A DNA stretch of 64,000 nucleotides from CAZFLM01 sp964519955 (GCA_964519955.1 CAZFLM010000007.1:62001-126000); one strand, 5' to 3'; positions 18,663 to 28,556 are shown, counted from the first letter of the stretch. The notes: a model not told the origin generated them from the letters alone. A program made the numbers and translations.

Positions 18663-19643
18663 CTATCCGGGCTTGCCCCCCGGCGGCGGCGTCTTGTCCT
18701 TGCCAGGCTCGGCGGGAGGAGCGCCGCCTTGCTCCGGCGGGGGCGCCATCTTGCCCTTCTCGCCGCCGGCGCCGGCCGCGGGCTTCTCCTCCTCGTCGTC
18801 GACGGGCATGGTGATCTTGCCGCCCTTCGTCTGAAGGCGCTCGTCCCCTTCTTTCGTGTAGATGGTGACGTCGTTGTTCGTATCGCCCTTCTGGCCCTTC
18901 GTGTCCTCCCAGTGCACCGGCCCGCGCAGGATCACCTTCTCCTCGACGCCGAACCACTCCGCCTTCTCGGCGTAGAGGGTGCGCGTCTTGTCGGAGAGCT
19001 TCTGCACCGCCTTGAAGCTGCCGGTGAGGACCGCGTGCTTCACCGTCCTGGCGTAGCTGTACTCCAGCCGCTCACACGTCACGTCCACCGGGTGGCGGCG
19101 CGCCTCTGCCGCCGTCTCACCGTCCTTGCCGGGCTCGCCTTTCTTGGCGGGCTCCGTCGCCTTGGCGGCGCCCGGTGCGGCAGGCGCAGGCGCGGGCGAG
19201 CCGCCCGCCGCTGGCGCTTCCTTCTCCTTCGGCTTGAGGGTAACGTGCACGGCGCCCGTCATGATGACGAGCTTCTTGTCCTTCGCGTACTGGATCTCAG
19301 CCTCGGTGGCCGTCGCATCCGCCTGCGGATCCGTCATCGTCAAGTCGCCGGACGCTTTGGCGATCTTCGTCTTGTCGTTCCACGTGAAGACCAGCGAATG
19401 GAGCACGGTTCCCTCGTCCGTGGTGACCTTGACGACCTTCGCCGAGCCCTCGCCGGTCTTGTCGCTGTGGACCGCCTCCTCGTACTCGATCGTCCACATG
19501 CGCGGCTGCTTGGCGGCGGCAGGAGCGGCGGGCGCGACGGGCGCCTTCGCGGCTCCGTCCTGGCGCGCCGCGGCGAGCGTCCCGGTGAGCAGGAGGGCCG
19601 CGCCGATCGCAACTGAGGCTCGCGAGATGGGGGCTAGCGTCAT
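18663..19643 (-). CDS. LptA/OstA-like lipopolysaccharide transport protein
   Basis: The protein has 326 residues and an N-terminal signal sequence. Two beta-rich stretches (about 50-150 and 180-260: VVKVTTDEGTVLHSLVFTW, VIMTGAVHVTLKP, CERLEYSYARTVKHAVLTG, RTLYAEKAEWFGVEEKVILRG) resemble the beta-jellyroll repeats of LptA, joined by an Ala/Pro/Lys linker; the C-terminus is low-complexity. Its ATG overlaps the stop of the LptC-like gene (ATGA), the usual order lptC-lptA. It would form part of the periplasmic bridge carrying LPS to the outer membrane. Confidence 0.75.
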   Translation of the reverse strand: MTLAPISRASVAIGAALLLTGTLAAARQDGAAKAPVAPAAPAAAKQPRMWTIEYEEAVHSDKTGEGSAKVVKVTTDEGTVLHSLVFTWNDKTKIAKASGDLTMTDPQADATATEAEIQYAKDKKLVIMTGAVHVTLKPKEKEAPAAGGSPAPAPAAPGAAKATEPAKKGEPGKDGETAAEARRHPVDVTCERLEYSYARTVKHAVLTGSFKAVQKLSDKTRTLYAEKAEWFGVEEKVILRGPVHWEDTKGQKGDTNNDVTIYTKEGDERLQTKGGKITMPVDDEEEKPAAGAGGEKGKMAPPPEQGGAPPAEPGKDKTPPPGGKPG

Positions 19644-20413
19644 TCGAACGCCTCCGGGCCTTCGGAATCAGGTTGTATACGCAAGTGCATCAGGCCTTTG
19701 TTCACCCGCAGAGTACGGGTCTTCAGATCGATATCGGCGCTCGAGGCGGTGTAGTCCAGGTTCCGGCGCGTGCCGGTCACCGGCCCCGTGCAGTGCACCC
19801 GCTCGTTCTCCACATCCCACGTGATAGCCGCGGCGCGCACCGGGTGGCCCTCGAAGACCCCCTCCGCACCGGCGGGGCACTGGATCATCCGCTCGCGAGG
19901 CGCATAGAGGAGCGACGGAGCCTTGAGCGTGTTCCGCTTGTACGTTCCGCTCGCACCCGAAGGGAACCGGATGAAGTCGTCGCGCTCCGACCAGATGCAG
20001 TCGGAGGACTCGATGCGGTCGCCGCGGGTCGAGACGAGCTGGATGCCGCCCGCAATGGTGAAGCTCCGCGCGGCCCGGTCGTAGACGGCGCTGTCGGCGC
20101 GGAACGTGGCGCGCTTCACGTGGCGCTCGTACAGCTCGCCGTCGCTGATGCCCGCCAACTCGACCTGGCGGAAGGCCTCGAGGTCGCCGCCGGGGTCGGC
20201 TCGCATGACGACCCGATGCGCTCGGAGGCGCCAATCCGGCTTGCCGCCGCTATTGCCGGCCATCGTGGCGTCGTCGATCGCCAGCCGCACGCTGCCGCCG
20301 CCCGCCGCCAGGGCATCCTTCCGGGCCGGGTCGTATCGCTCCACGACGCGGAAGAGGAACCCGAGGGCCGTGATCGCCGCCAGCGCCAGCATCAGGTTGC
20401 GAGGTCGAAGCAT
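19640..20413 (-). CDS. lptC: LptC-like LPS export protein
   Basis: This 257-residue protein has one N-terminal helix (LMLALAAITALGFLFRVVERY) and a periplasmic beta-jellyroll with repeated strands such as WRLRAHRVVM, VELAGISDGELYE, RATFRADSAVYDRAAR and DIDLKTRTLRVNKGLMHLRI. This is the pattern of LptC (DUF1239): tethered to the LptBFG transporter and handing LPS to LptA. Coupled to the LptA-like gene by a 4-nt overlap. No clear Shine-Dalgarno is seen. Similarity is structural in style rather than by long motifs, so I am fairly but not fully sure. Confidence 0.75.
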   Translation of the reverse strand: MLRPRNLMLALAAITALGFLFRVVERYDPARKDALAAGGGSVRLAIDDATMAGNSGGKPDWRLRAHRVVMRADPGGDLEAFRQVELAGISDGELYERHVKRATFRADSAVYDRAARSFTIAGGIQLVSTRGDRIESSDCIWSERDDFIRFPSGASGTYKRNTLKAPSLLYAPRERMIQCPAGAEGVFEGHPVRAAAITWDVENERVHCTGPVTGTRRNLDYTASSADIDLKTRTLRVNKGLMHLRIQPDSEGPEAFE

Positions 20414-20480
20414 GGTGAGGTGCTATCCGGACGCGGCCCGCGCCGATGGACGCGAGAGGATGGGCGGGCCCGCCAACGAA

Positions 20481-20523
20481 TCGGCCCCTCGTCGCGGATG
20501 GACTCGCGGAATCGAGGGGCCGA
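20481..20523 (-). terminator. stem-loop after the lipoprotein gene
   Basis: An 11-bp perfect inverted repeat (TCGGCCCCTCG 20481-20491 with CGAGGGGCCGA 20513-20523) with a 21-nt loop lies just downstream of the minus-strand gene ending at 20549. Confidence 0.5.
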
Positions 20524-20548
20524 AGCCTGGACCGAACGACGATGCGGA

Positions 20549-21079
20549 CTAGATCGGGCAGTCGAACACCGGCGCGCCGGGAGGTCCACCGTCCTGCGAC
20601 AGCGTGACCGTGCCGAGGCTCTTGTCGCCCGCCGTCGGCAGCGTGCCCACGGACATCACGCAGGGAGCAGTGCCAGCCAGGTTCGTACGCGTGATCATGT
20701 ATTCCTTGGTCGCGTACGTGTTCATGTTGGCGTTGAACCCGGTCGAAGGCGGGTTGACCCAGAACAGCTTGGTGCCGGCCGGGATGGCACTGAAGTAGAA
20801 CCACCCGGTCGAGTTCGTCGTTGTGGTCGTGAGAGTCGTCCCATCGGATGACTTGAGATAGACGGTCGCCCCGGAGACCGCAGCGCCACTGAGGTTGCCG
20901 ACGACCTTACCGCAGAGGTTGGGCACCGTGCCCGTGGTGCCGCAGTCACCTGTTACTACCGTACCCCCGCCCCCGCCACCGCCGCCGCAGCCAAGTTGAA
21001 GCGTCGCGGCCGCGAGACCAACGGTGAGCGCGAGGAGCGGGAGGCGCACCGGAAAGCCGGACGGTGCCCTTCGAGCCAT
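20549..21079 (-). CDS. lipoprotein with carboxypeptidase-regulatory-like domain
   Basis: This protein of about 176 residues has a lipobox (ATLQLGC) followed by an unbroken Gly run and then a small beta-sandwich: LCGKVVGNLSGAAVSGATVYL, TTTTNSTGWFYFSAIPAGTKLFWV, typical of CarboxypepD_reg/CNA-B-type domains that start with a G-x-V strand and contain a DGxFxFxxLPxG-like turn. AGGAGG lies before the ATG at 21079. Likely an envelope lipoprotein; partner unknown. Confidence 0.75.
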   Translation of the reverse strand: MARRAPSGFPVRLPLLALTVGLAAATLQLGCGGGGGGGGTVVTGDCGTTGTVPNLCGKVVGNLSGAAVSGATVYLKSSDGTTLTTTTTNSTGWFYFSAIPAGTKLFWVNPPSTGFNANMNTYATKEYMITRTNLAGTAPCVMSVGTLPTAGDKSLGTVTLSQDGGPPGAPVFDCPI

Positions 21080-21312
21080 AAGACCTTCCTCCTGACGTGC
21101 GAGAGACGCCATGATGCGTGTGGGGGAGCGCGGCGAGATTGAGACGTTCCGCCGCCGACCCATTATACACTGCGAGCCCATGTTCCGCAAGCACTATTTG
21201 CAGGTGGGAAGCGTGACCGATCCGGAGCGGAGCAGGCTCGCGGCACGCGCCTATTACGGTCCGGCGCCGCCCCAGGGTTCCCGATACTCCACATCCGCCG
21301 GGGCGTGCCCCG

Positions 21313-24300
21313 CTACCGCCACTTGCTCCACTCGTCGGTGACGCGCGCCATCCACTCGCGCGCCAGGTCCTGCCGCGTGCCCACACGGTAGACGAAGGCC
21401 AGCAGGGCGATCCCGGCAACGAGCGAGGCCGTGGCGCTGCCCGCGTCGGCAACCCGCCCGCCGGCCAGGACCGCCGCGAACGCGAACGCATGCGCCGCCG
21501 CGCAGAACGCGAACGCGCGGATGCGGCGCGGAATGCCCCAGGCGAGCGCGCCGAGGCACTCAGCGATCAGCAGCACCGCGTGCCCGGAGGCCGCCGCCGT
21601 ACCCCGCGTCTCGCAGAACGAGAGGAACGTCGGCGTCATCGTGGTCAGCAACCCGAGCCACCAGTGCCCGTTCGCCTGCCCGTCCTCGCGGCGTGCGCCG
21701 GCCATCTCGCCCAGCACGACCAGGTAGAGCCCGAGCGGCGCCAGATAGAGGTCCATCACGGAAGGCGCGATGCTGACGTGGTCGTACAGCATCAGCCCGT
21801 AGGCGGCGAAGAACAGGCCGAACCCCGTGTGCGCATGGATGGGCGCCTGCTCGAACAGGTAGAGCCCGAGATAGACGGCCCCGGCCACGGCAAGCGCCAA
21901 CACGGTGTAGACGCCCTGCCCTGGGGTTTGGACCGCGATCAGCCCAACCGCCGCCGCGCCCAGTGCAACCACCGCCGCCATGCCCTGCAGCACGTTCACG
22001 TGGCCGATCGGGTGGCCCGCCCTCACGACGACCCGGCCCGCCACCAGCCATACGGCGCCGGCCACCGCCATGCCGCAAGCCCAGCCGGGCGCCGACATGC
22101 CCGGGCGCACCGCCAGGCCGTAGCCCCAGGCCACGGTCAACACGGACGCAGCCAGCACCGTGCAGACGGGGCGGTCCGACTGGATCGCGGCGGCGACGAG
22201 CGCAAGGCCATACGCCGCGAGCGTCGCGATGACCGCCGGACGAATCACGCCGGGGTCCAGACCGCAGACCAGCGCACCCGCCGCTCCGAGAGACGCCAGC
22301 GCCAGCAGCGTATCGCGCGCCTTGCACCTCGCCGCGTCCTCGCCGACGGGGAGCGACGACACGGAGACCGAGTAGAGCCCGGCGAAGCAGGGGAGCATCG
22401 CGAGCGCCCACCAGTCGACATGCGCCCGGCACCCGCCCGCCACGAGCGCGAACCACCCGGCGCATGCGAACACGGTGGCGGCGGACGCGAAGGCCGGCGT
22501 GCTGCGTGCCAAACGCATGTATGCCCACCAGCAGGCCGGCGCCGCTGCAGCGACGGCGAGGGAGGCGATGAGGCTGGCCCGCGTGCCCCCGCCGATGAAC
22601 AGCGCGTGAGCCATGCCCACGACCACCAGTGCGGCGGCCACCTTGCCCAGCAACTCCGACGGCGGCGTCTCGGTGGCGGCGAGGACGGCGATCAGCACGC
22701 CGTACGCCAGCGACGCGACGCAGACGCCGAGGAGCGGGAGCGGCGCCGTCCACGAGGCAAGCGCGGCGCCCACCACGGCCAGCCAGATGCCGACCAGCGC
22801 CACGCTGCGGAACGGCTCGCGGTACAGGTCGCTGCCCTCGCGCGCAGGCAGCCGGCGAGCGGCCACCTCCAGCGCGGCGAAGGCCGGCAGCATCGACAGA
22901 GCAGACCACTCCGCCGAGGCGCCGGGTAGGAGAGCGTACGCCAGAGCATAGGCGGCGAGGAACGCGAGGGCCGCCACGGGCGAGTAGGCCGCCTCGCCAA
23001 GCGCCCAGGCCGCGTACCCGAACCCGATGGCCGCCACCAGGAGCCCGGCCGCGGCGACCCACGCGACGGCATGGGCCGCCGACACGCTTGCCACGCCCGA
23101 CAGCACGAGCAGCGGCAGGCAGCCGGCAGACAGCCAGAGGGCCACGTCGGCGCGCTCCTTGCGAGCGGCCGACGCCAGCGCCGCGCACCCGAAGAGGGGA
23201 AGGACGGCCGGCCACACGGCGGCCTCAGCGCGCCACGGCAGATCCGCCTCGCCGGCCAACTGGAGCCAGCCGCCGAAGACTGCGGCGTAAGCCAGCGCCA
23301 GAGGCCAGATGCTGGTTGACGCGCCGGGGACAAGCGCCAGCGCCGCGCAGCAAGCCGCGGCGACACCGGCGACCCACGCAGGCGGCCCGAACATAACGGT
23401 GCTCGCCATCGCAGCAGCCGCGCAGCACGCCACGCCGGCCTCCAGTGGGATGCACCAGGGATGCTCCCGCCGCCTCGCCCCCAGCGCGTGGAGCGCACCG
23501 GCCCAGACCAGGCCCATGGCGGCGAGCACGGCGCCGTAGTCACGCCACTGAGCGAGGGCCCGGCTGGTCGACGCCCATGGCGAATCCTGCGCCAGCAGCG
23601 AGAGGCCCACGACGGCCGCAGCCGCCCACGCCATGGCGTCCCAGCGGCCGACCGCGCGGAGCGCCACCACGGCGCCAAGTGCCGCAGCCAGCGCGTGCGG
23701 CAGGAGGGCGAACCAGTACGCCGTGCCGCTCGCCGCACTCAACTGGGCGAACAGGATGCCCGCGCCGACAGCCAACGCCGATGCCCTCAGCCACGGAGCG
23801 CCCGAGTCCGGTCCCTCGTCTCGGTCCTCGCGCAGCCCCACCCCAAGGGCAAGCCCCAGCAGGGCGAACGCGGCCAGGTCCAGCGAGATCGGCACCGATG
23901 CCCAATGCTGACTCACAACGAACAGGCGGTCGGTGCCGATGCCCAGCGCGAGTGCCGTGCATGCGGCCGAGCCGTACATGGCGAGCGGCTGGCCGCGCCG
24001 CAGCGCCGCCACCGCGACCAGCATCGAGCACAGCGCGAAGAGCGTCGTGACCTCGGGCCAGTCCGCGCCGACCAGCGGCACGCCCGTCAGCCCCAGGCCC
24101 CGAACCGCCGCGACGCAGCACGCCGCGATGGTCGCCGCGATGGCCGCGCGCTCGTAGGCCTGGCGCAGCCCGGAGGCCGCATCGTCCGTCGAGCCCACGG
24201 TGCGTGGCGCCGCCGAGGCCAGCCACCACAGCACGCCGAGCCCCGCCGCGGCGAGCCCTACCGGGTAGAGGGCAGCGCCTACCAACCCGGCTCCCCAGAG

Positions 24301-25449
24301 CGCCACGAGCGCCGCGCACGCCGTGCAGGCGGCCCCGGCTTGAGCGAAGCCCGGGCAGCGCCGTGCCTCCGCGGCGGCGGCGTACATCAGACCGGCCGCG
24401 AGCGTGGGCGTGGCGAGGACCGCCTCGGGCTCGCGCAGCACCAGGGCCGGCACTGAGGCGATGGACACTCCGAGGCCGACGCAGAGGTGCGCCCAGAGGG
24501 CCAGGACAGCAGGAGCGTCGTCGTGTTCCCGCGCCGCCAGGCCGGACGAGCCCAGGAACAGCCCGGCCAGCGCTACCATCGCCAGGCCGTGCAGCCAGCC
24601 GGGCCGCGGCGCGAAGACCGGCGAGGGCGCCGCAACCTGCATCAAGGCCAGTGCCGAAGCGGTAGCCCCGGCCAGGATCAGGTGCAGGTGGCGTTCGTCG
24701 CCGGTCGCGCGCATCGTGCGCCAGGCAAGAGCCGTCGAGCAGAGGGCCGCCAGGAGCGCGCCGGGCCGATCACCGAGCACCCCGCCCAGCCAGGAGCGAT
24801 CGATCGCGACGACGGTGAAGCCCGCGAGCACGACCGCCACCGACGTGCAGGCGAACGCGCCGATGCTCTTGGTCTCGCGCTCGCGCATGCCGTAGTGGTA
24901 GAGCAGGGCCGCGAGGCCGCCAGGCAGCAGCGGCAGCAGCAGCGTGATCCACTTCCACATCCACTCCATGCCCACGAACTGCCTGATGGCTCCGAAGGTG
25001 AGCGCTGCACCCAGAACCGCTGCCAGCTTCAGCCAGTGCTCGACCAGGAACTCCTCGAGGCGGGGCGGGGCGGCTTGCGGGGCACTCGCTTCGCTGGGCG
25101 GCGCCGGGGTCATGGGCTTCGCCGCCGCGATGGGAGGCGCCGCGGCCGGCGCGGGTCGCGCGGGAGGCGCCGGCGCCGGAACGTAGAGCGGCACAGCGGA
25201 CGCCGGCGCCGCACCCGACAGCAGGACCGACTCACGCGCTCCGTATGTCTGTCGCAGGCGCCAGAGGAGCGCCGGCGTGATCCACCCGTCGGCCCGCCAC
25301 CGATCGGCCTGCGCCATCAGATAGGCGATATGGCCTACCTCCTCGCGGGCGGCTGCCGGAAGCGTATCCCCGTCCAGCGCCGCACCGCATCTCGTGCAGA
25401 AACGCGTACCCTCGGGACAGGACTGCCCACACCGGCTGCATGGTCGCAT
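21313..25449 (-). CDS. giant polytopic membrane protein with N-terminal zinc ribbon
   Basis: This 1378-residue protein starts with a zinc ribbon (CSRCGQSCPEGTRFCTRCG, residues 4-22), a helical segment (about 30-80) and a Pro/Ala linker, then from about residue 150 to the end an almost continuous series of 35 or more hydrophobic Ala/Leu/Gly helices. The layout resembles DUF2339-type giant membrane proteins, but I see no decisive motif. AAGGGGG precedes the ATG at 25449; the longer frame has no site. No catalytic residues are evident. Function unknown; the cytoplasmic zinc ribbon may be a protein- or nucleic-acid-binding sensor. Confidence 0.8.
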   Translation of the reverse strand: MRPCSRCGQSCPEGTRFCTRCGAALDGDTLPAAAREEVGHIAYLMAQADRWRADGWITPALLWRLRQTYGARESVLLSGAAPASAVPLYVPAPAPPARPAPAAAPPIAAAKPMTPAPPSEASAPQAAPPRLEEFLVEHWLKLAAVLGAALTFGAIRQFVGMEWMWKWITLLLPLLPGGLAALLYHYGMRERETKSIGAFACTSVAVVLAGFTVVAIDRSWLGGVLGDRPGALLAALCSTALAWRTMRATGDERHLHLILAGATASALALMQVAAPSPVFAPRPGWLHGLAMVALAGLFLGSSGLAAREHDDAPAVLALWAHLCVGLGVSIASVPALVLREPEAVLATPTLAAGLMYAAAAEARRCPGFAQAGAACTACAALVALWGAGLVGAALYPVGLAAAGLGVLWWLASAAPRTVGSTDDAASGLRQAYERAAIAATIAACCVAAVRGLGLTGVPLVGADWPEVTTLFALCSMLVAVAALRRGQPLAMYGSAACTALALGIGTDRLFVVSQHWASVPISLDLAAFALLGLALGVGLREDRDEGPDSGAPWLRASALAVGAGILFAQLSAASGTAYWFALLPHALAAALGAVVALRAVGRWDAMAWAAAAVVGLSLLAQDSPWASTSRALAQWRDYGAVLAAMGLVWAGALHALGARRREHPWCIPLEAGVACCAAAAMASTVMFGPPAWVAGVAAACCAALALVPGASTSIWPLALAYAAVFGGWLQLAGEADLPWRAEAAVWPAVLPLFGCAALASAARKERADVALWLSAGCLPLLVLSGVASVSAAHAVAWVAAAGLLVAAIGFGYAAWALGEAAYSPVAALAFLAAYALAYALLPGASAEWSALSMLPAFAALEVAARRLPAREGSDLYREPFRSVALVGIWLAVVGAALASWTAPLPLLGVCVASLAYGVLIAVLAATETPPSELLGKVAAALVVVGMAHALFIGGGTRASLIASLAVAAAAPACWWAYMRLARSTPAFASAATVFACAGWFALVAGGCRAHVDWWALAMLPCFAGLYSVSVSSLPVGEDAARCKARDTLLALASLGAAGALVCGLDPGVIRPAVIATLAAYGLALVAAAIQSDRPVCTVLAASVLTVAWGYGLAVRPGMSAPGWACGMAVAGAVWLVAGRVVVRAGHPIGHVNVLQGMAAVVALGAAAVGLIAVQTPGQGVYTVLALAVAGAVYLGLYLFEQAPIHAHTGFGLFFAAYGLMLYDHVSIAPSVMDLYLAPLGLYLVVLGEMAGARREDGQANGHWWLGLLTTMTPTFLSFCETRGTAAASGHAVLLIAECLGALAWGIPRRIRAFAFCAAAHAFAFAAVLAGGRVADAGSATASLVAGIALLAFVYRVGTRQDLAREWMARVTDEWSKWR

Positions 25450-25806
25450 CTCGACCCCCTTGCCGAAGCCGCAGCACGACCCGCGCGATCGATACACGGC
25501 GGGTGCTGGGCCATAGCGGCTGTCGACGGATTCAGTCTATCGCGACCTGGCAGGGAGCGCCAGTGCCAAATGGCCCGTTCGCATGCGCTGGGATGGGCCT
25601 GAAGTCCCGGGTCGCGCGGGCCTCTGGGTCCCGCCTGGCCCGTGACCACCCGCCGTCAAGCAGGAGGCGGAGGTACCTGTGAGGAATACTGGCAGCAGCA
25701 TTGCCGCGCACGCGCCGGAACCCAAGCAAGTGGTCCAGCCGAGTTGCCCGGATGGCCGGCTGTCGTGCCGCAGGCCGAAGGATGATATGCCAAGGAGGTC
25801 GCACCC
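25450..25806. other. intergenic region between divergent genes
   Basis: This 357-nt gap separates two divergently transcribed genes, so both promoters should be here. I see AAGGAGG serving the plus-strand lipoprotein, but no convincing -35/-10 pair, hairpin or small ORF with a ribosome site. Confidence 0.5.
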
Positions 25807-27099
25807 ATGAGTCGCATCGTCGCGCTACTCGCCCTCTGCTTGACCGCATCCCTACTCACGGCATGCAATAGCTCCTCCTCGGGCGCGAGTCCCGAGATCA
25901 AGCCCGCGCCGCCCTCGAAGGAGTCCAAAGGCGCCTCGTCGGGAGCGCAGCAGACCTCGACGACCGGCAAGGACTGGCCCAACTTCCACGGGCCGAACTG
26001 GGACAACATCTCCACAGAGACGGGGATCAACAAGAACTGGGGCAGCAAGCCGCCCAAGCTCCTCTGGAAGACCAGCATGGGCGACAACGGCTACGCAGGC
26101 CCGTCGGTGGCGGACGGTAAGGTCTTCATCATCGACCACGCAGGCAGTCAGGATGTCGTGCGGGCGATCGATCTGAAGACGGGCCGTGACGTCTGGACGT
26201 TCAAGTACAAGGATGCCGACTCGGACAACAACGGCTTCTCGCGCTCGACGCCGACCTACGAGAACGGGAAGGTCTACGTGATCAGCCGCCTCGGCAGCGT
26301 GGGGTGCCTGAACGCCGAGACGGGCAAGATCATTTGGTCCGGCGGCCTGGTCGAAGCGTTTGGCGGCCGTCGGCCTCAGTGGGATTACTCGATGTCGCCG
26401 TACATCGACGGCAACAAGCTGATCCTGGTGCCGGGCGGATCGAGCGCTGGCGTCGCTGCCGTCGACAAGAGCAACGGGCGCACGATCTGGAAGGGCGGCG
26501 GCAACGACCAGCCTGGTTACGCCACTCCCGTCAAGGCCAAGATCGGCGGGCGCGACCAGTACATCGTCTTCATGGCCAAGGGAGTCATCGGCGTCGACGT
26601 CTCGAGTGGCAGCCAGCTCTGGCGACAGCAGTGGGAGACCAACTACGACGTCAACGCGGCGACCCCGCTCATCACCAGCAGCGGCGTGTTCATCACCAGC
26701 GACTACGGCCGCGGGTGCGCGATGGTGAACCCGGGCGGCGGCATCAAGTGGGAGAACAAGTCGATGCAGTCCCACTTCAGCTCGCCGGTGCTCTACGAGG
26801 GCAAGATCTACGGCACGACCGACCCGGGCAAGCTGGTCTGCATGGACCCGGCGTCCGGCCGCGTGCTGTGGCAGCAGGACGGCTTCGAGAAGGGCGGCAT
26901 CACCATCGTCGACGGGGCGATCATCGCGCTGGACGGTGGCGGCGGCGACTGCGTCATCTGCGACGCAACTCCGTCGGGTTACAAGGAGCGCGGCCGCTTC
27001 AAGCCGCTCGGCGGGCAGAGCTGGACGGCGCCCATCGTCGCGCAGGGCCGGCTCATCGTGCGCAACAAGCAGACGCTGGCCTGCTACGACCTGAAGTAG
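25807..27099 (+). CDS. PQQ-like beta-propeller lipoprotein
   Basis: This 430-residue protein has a signal peptide and lipobox LLTAC, a Ser/Lys-rich linker (25-60) and then a propeller of PQQ-binding-like repeats: LLWKTSMGDNGYAGPSVADGKVFI, AIDLKTGRDVWTFKY, CLNAETGKIIWSGG, VDVSSGSQLWRQQW, CMDPASGRVLWQQDG. The repeated pattern D-x-x-T/S-G-x-x-x-W is the quinoprotein/BamB motif. Family members in this kind of genome are often lipid-anchored propellers of unknown substrate; a BamB-like role is possible but the neighbours give no support. AAGGAGG lies before the ATG, and a hairpin follows the gene. Confidence 0.9.
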   Translation: MSRIVALLALCLTASLLTACNSSSSGASPEIKPAPPSKESKGASSGAQQTSTTGKDWPNFHGPNWDNISTETGINKNWGSKPPKLLWKTSMGDNGYAGPSVADGKVFIIDHAGSQDVVRAIDLKTGRDVWTFKYKDADSDNNGFSRSTPTYENGKVYVISRLGSVGCLNAETGKIIWSGGLVEAFGGRRPQWDYSMSPYIDGNKLILVPGGSSAGVAAVDKSNGRTIWKGGGNDQPGYATPVKAKIGGRDQYIVFMAKGVIGVDVSSGSQLWRQQWETNYDVNAATPLITSSGVFITSDYGRGCAMVNPGGGIKWENKSMQSHFSSPVLYEGKIYGTTDPGKLVCMDPASGRVLWQQDGFEKGGITIVDGAIIALDGGGGDCVICDATPSGYKERGRFKPLGGQSWTAPIVAQGRLIVRNKQTLACYDLK

Positions 27100-27124
27100 C
27101 TGCACACGGTCGACCAGGAGCAAC

Positions 27125-27154
27125 GGCCCGGCAGGGGAGTCACCCCGCCGGGCC
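27125..27154 (+). terminator. stem-loop terminator
   Basis: GGCCCGGC (27125-27132) pairs with GCCGGGCC (27147-27154); a bulged A and an inner GGGG/CCCC stem extend it to 12 bp around a 5-nt loop. It lies 25 nt after the propeller stop codon. Confidence 0.65.
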
Positions 27155-27213
27155 ATCTGCATTCCCAATGGCCCTGGGCCGCCAGTCCCCGGGAGCGTCG
27201 ACCGCGGGCGCTT

Positions 27214-27250
27214 CCGGACGGGCACGGAGGCCCATCCCACCACGGCGCTC
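27214..27250 (-). repeat. dispersed 39-bp-family hairpin repeat
   Basis: Minus-strand copy: GAGCGCCGTGGTGGGATGGG followed by CCTCCGTGCCCGTCCGG. It occupies the gap between convergent genes. The same family occurs at 28596, 38072-38534, 42224, 53651 and 59940. Confidence 0.75.
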
Positions 27251-27266
27251 GTGTCGCGGCCGCGCC

Positions 27267-28556
27267 CTACCGTGCGGCCTCCACCAGCCGCCCGTACGCC
27301 TCCAGCGTCTGCTCGACCATCGCGTACGCGCCGAAGTGGCGCGCGATGCCCTCGGCCCCGGCCCGGCCCATCTCGGCGCACCCAGCCGGATCGGCCATCA
27401 TCCGGCTGAGGCACGCGGCAATGCCCTCGACGCTAGCGGGCTCATGCGTCAGGCCGCCGCCGGTCAGACCCAGCATCTCCGGGTAGACGCCCGAGTTCGG
27501 CACCACCACCGGCACTCCCGCTGCCTGCGCCTCCATGATGGCCGCGCCGCGCGACTCCTCGATGCGGCTGGGCACGCAGAACACCGAGGATCGGCGGAAC
27601 AGGTCGACCTTGCCGCGCAGGTCGACCTCGCCCAGGTACTCGAAGCTGCCCAGCAGACCCGCATCGTCAACGGTGCCCTGCACGCGCCGCCAGAACGCCT
27701 CGTCCATCACCTTGCCCGCCACCAGGAGCCGCGCCTCGCGCCCGTGCTGCTGCACGAGAGTGCGCCACGCCTCCACCAGCAGGTCCAGCCCCTTCGACGG
27801 GTTGATGGCGGAGAGGTAGCCGATGGTGAACGGCTCGTCCGGCGCGCGGCCGGCGCTCGCGTAGGGCGCAGGGTCGATGCCCGCTCGGATGGTGACGACC
27901 TTCCCGCGCGGCACGCCGAGGCACTCGGCCATGCGTGCGCCGTACGCCTCGCCTGGCGAAACGAAGAGATCGATCGACCCGGCATTCCGGCGCAGCAGAT
28001 CCTGAGCCTGCGTGCGGTACGGCTCGCGCATCGCGCCGATGAAGCTCTCCTCGCCCTGCAGCATGCAGGCTACCGGGATGCCGAGCCGCTCCTTCAGCGC
28101 GGGAGCGATGCCGCTCAGCATCGAGTTGGTGATCGTGGCCACCTCGGGGAGCGGGCCGGCCTCGATGAAGTCGAGGATCTTGCGCAGTTCCTTGCGCTGC
28201 CGCCCTTCGGGGCCCTGCAGCACCGACACCGTCATCGGCCCAAGGTCCTCGGGCTTTACGGACACGGCGAACCGCGAGGCCCAGCGGAGCAGCCCGGGGC
28301 TGTCGAGCCACCGGTCGAACCAGTCCGGGGTGTGGCGGAAGAGGGGCGAGACCTGCTGCAGGTAGGCGTTGATGCCGCCGAGGAAGACCCGCTCTGTCGG
28401 CAGGGGCGCGTCGCCCTCCGTGCGGAGCGGGGTGTACAGGGGAATGACGGTGACTTCGTGGCCGCGCGCGATGAGCCCGCGTACCAGGGCGGCATCGCGT
28501 GCGCACGCCCCGCAGTACATGCCGCCGGCGCCGGCAGCCAGGTGCACCAATCTCAT
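27267..28556 (-). CDS. family 4-type glycosyltransferase
   Basis: This 429-residue GT-B retaining glycosyltransferase begins MRLVHLAAGAGGMYCGACARD, with the N-terminal Gly-rich loop for the acceptor domain. The donor domain holds IGYLSAINPSKGLDLLVEAW, VFCVPSRIEESRGAAIMEAQAAGVPVVVP (the E-x7-E motif) and SGVYPEM. It transfers a sugar from a nucleotide donor in the cytoplasm. The start at 28556 is set by the family-like N-terminus and an AGGGG upstream; the longer frame runs into the repeat element. Acceptor unknown. Confidence 0.9.
   Translation of the reverse strand: MRLVHLAAGAGGMYCGACARDAALVRGLIARGHEVTVIPLYTPLRTEGDAPLPTERVFLGGINAYLQQVSPLFRHTPDWFDRWLDSPGLLRWASRFAVSVKPEDLGPMTVSVLQGPEGRQRKELRKILDFIEAGPLPEVATITNSMLSGIAPALKERLGIPVACMLQGEESFIGAMREPYRTQAQDLLRRNAGSIDLFVSPGEAYGARMAECLGVPRGKVVTIRAGIDPAPYASAGRAPDEPFTIGYLSAINPSKGLDLLVEAWRTLVQQHGREARLLVAGKVMDEAFWRRVQGTVDDAGLLGSFEYLGEVDLRGKVDLFRRSSVFCVPSRIEESRGAAIMEAQAAGVPVVVPNSGVYPEMLGLTGGGLTHEPASVEGIAACLSRMMADPAGCAEMGRAGAEGIARHFGAYAMVEQTLEAYGRLVEAAR

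Noticed and set aside
25807..27099. BamB assignment for the PQQ-propeller lipoprotein
   Set aside because: Same fold, but no Bam-complex neighbours and the repeats match generic PQQ-like proteins equally well.
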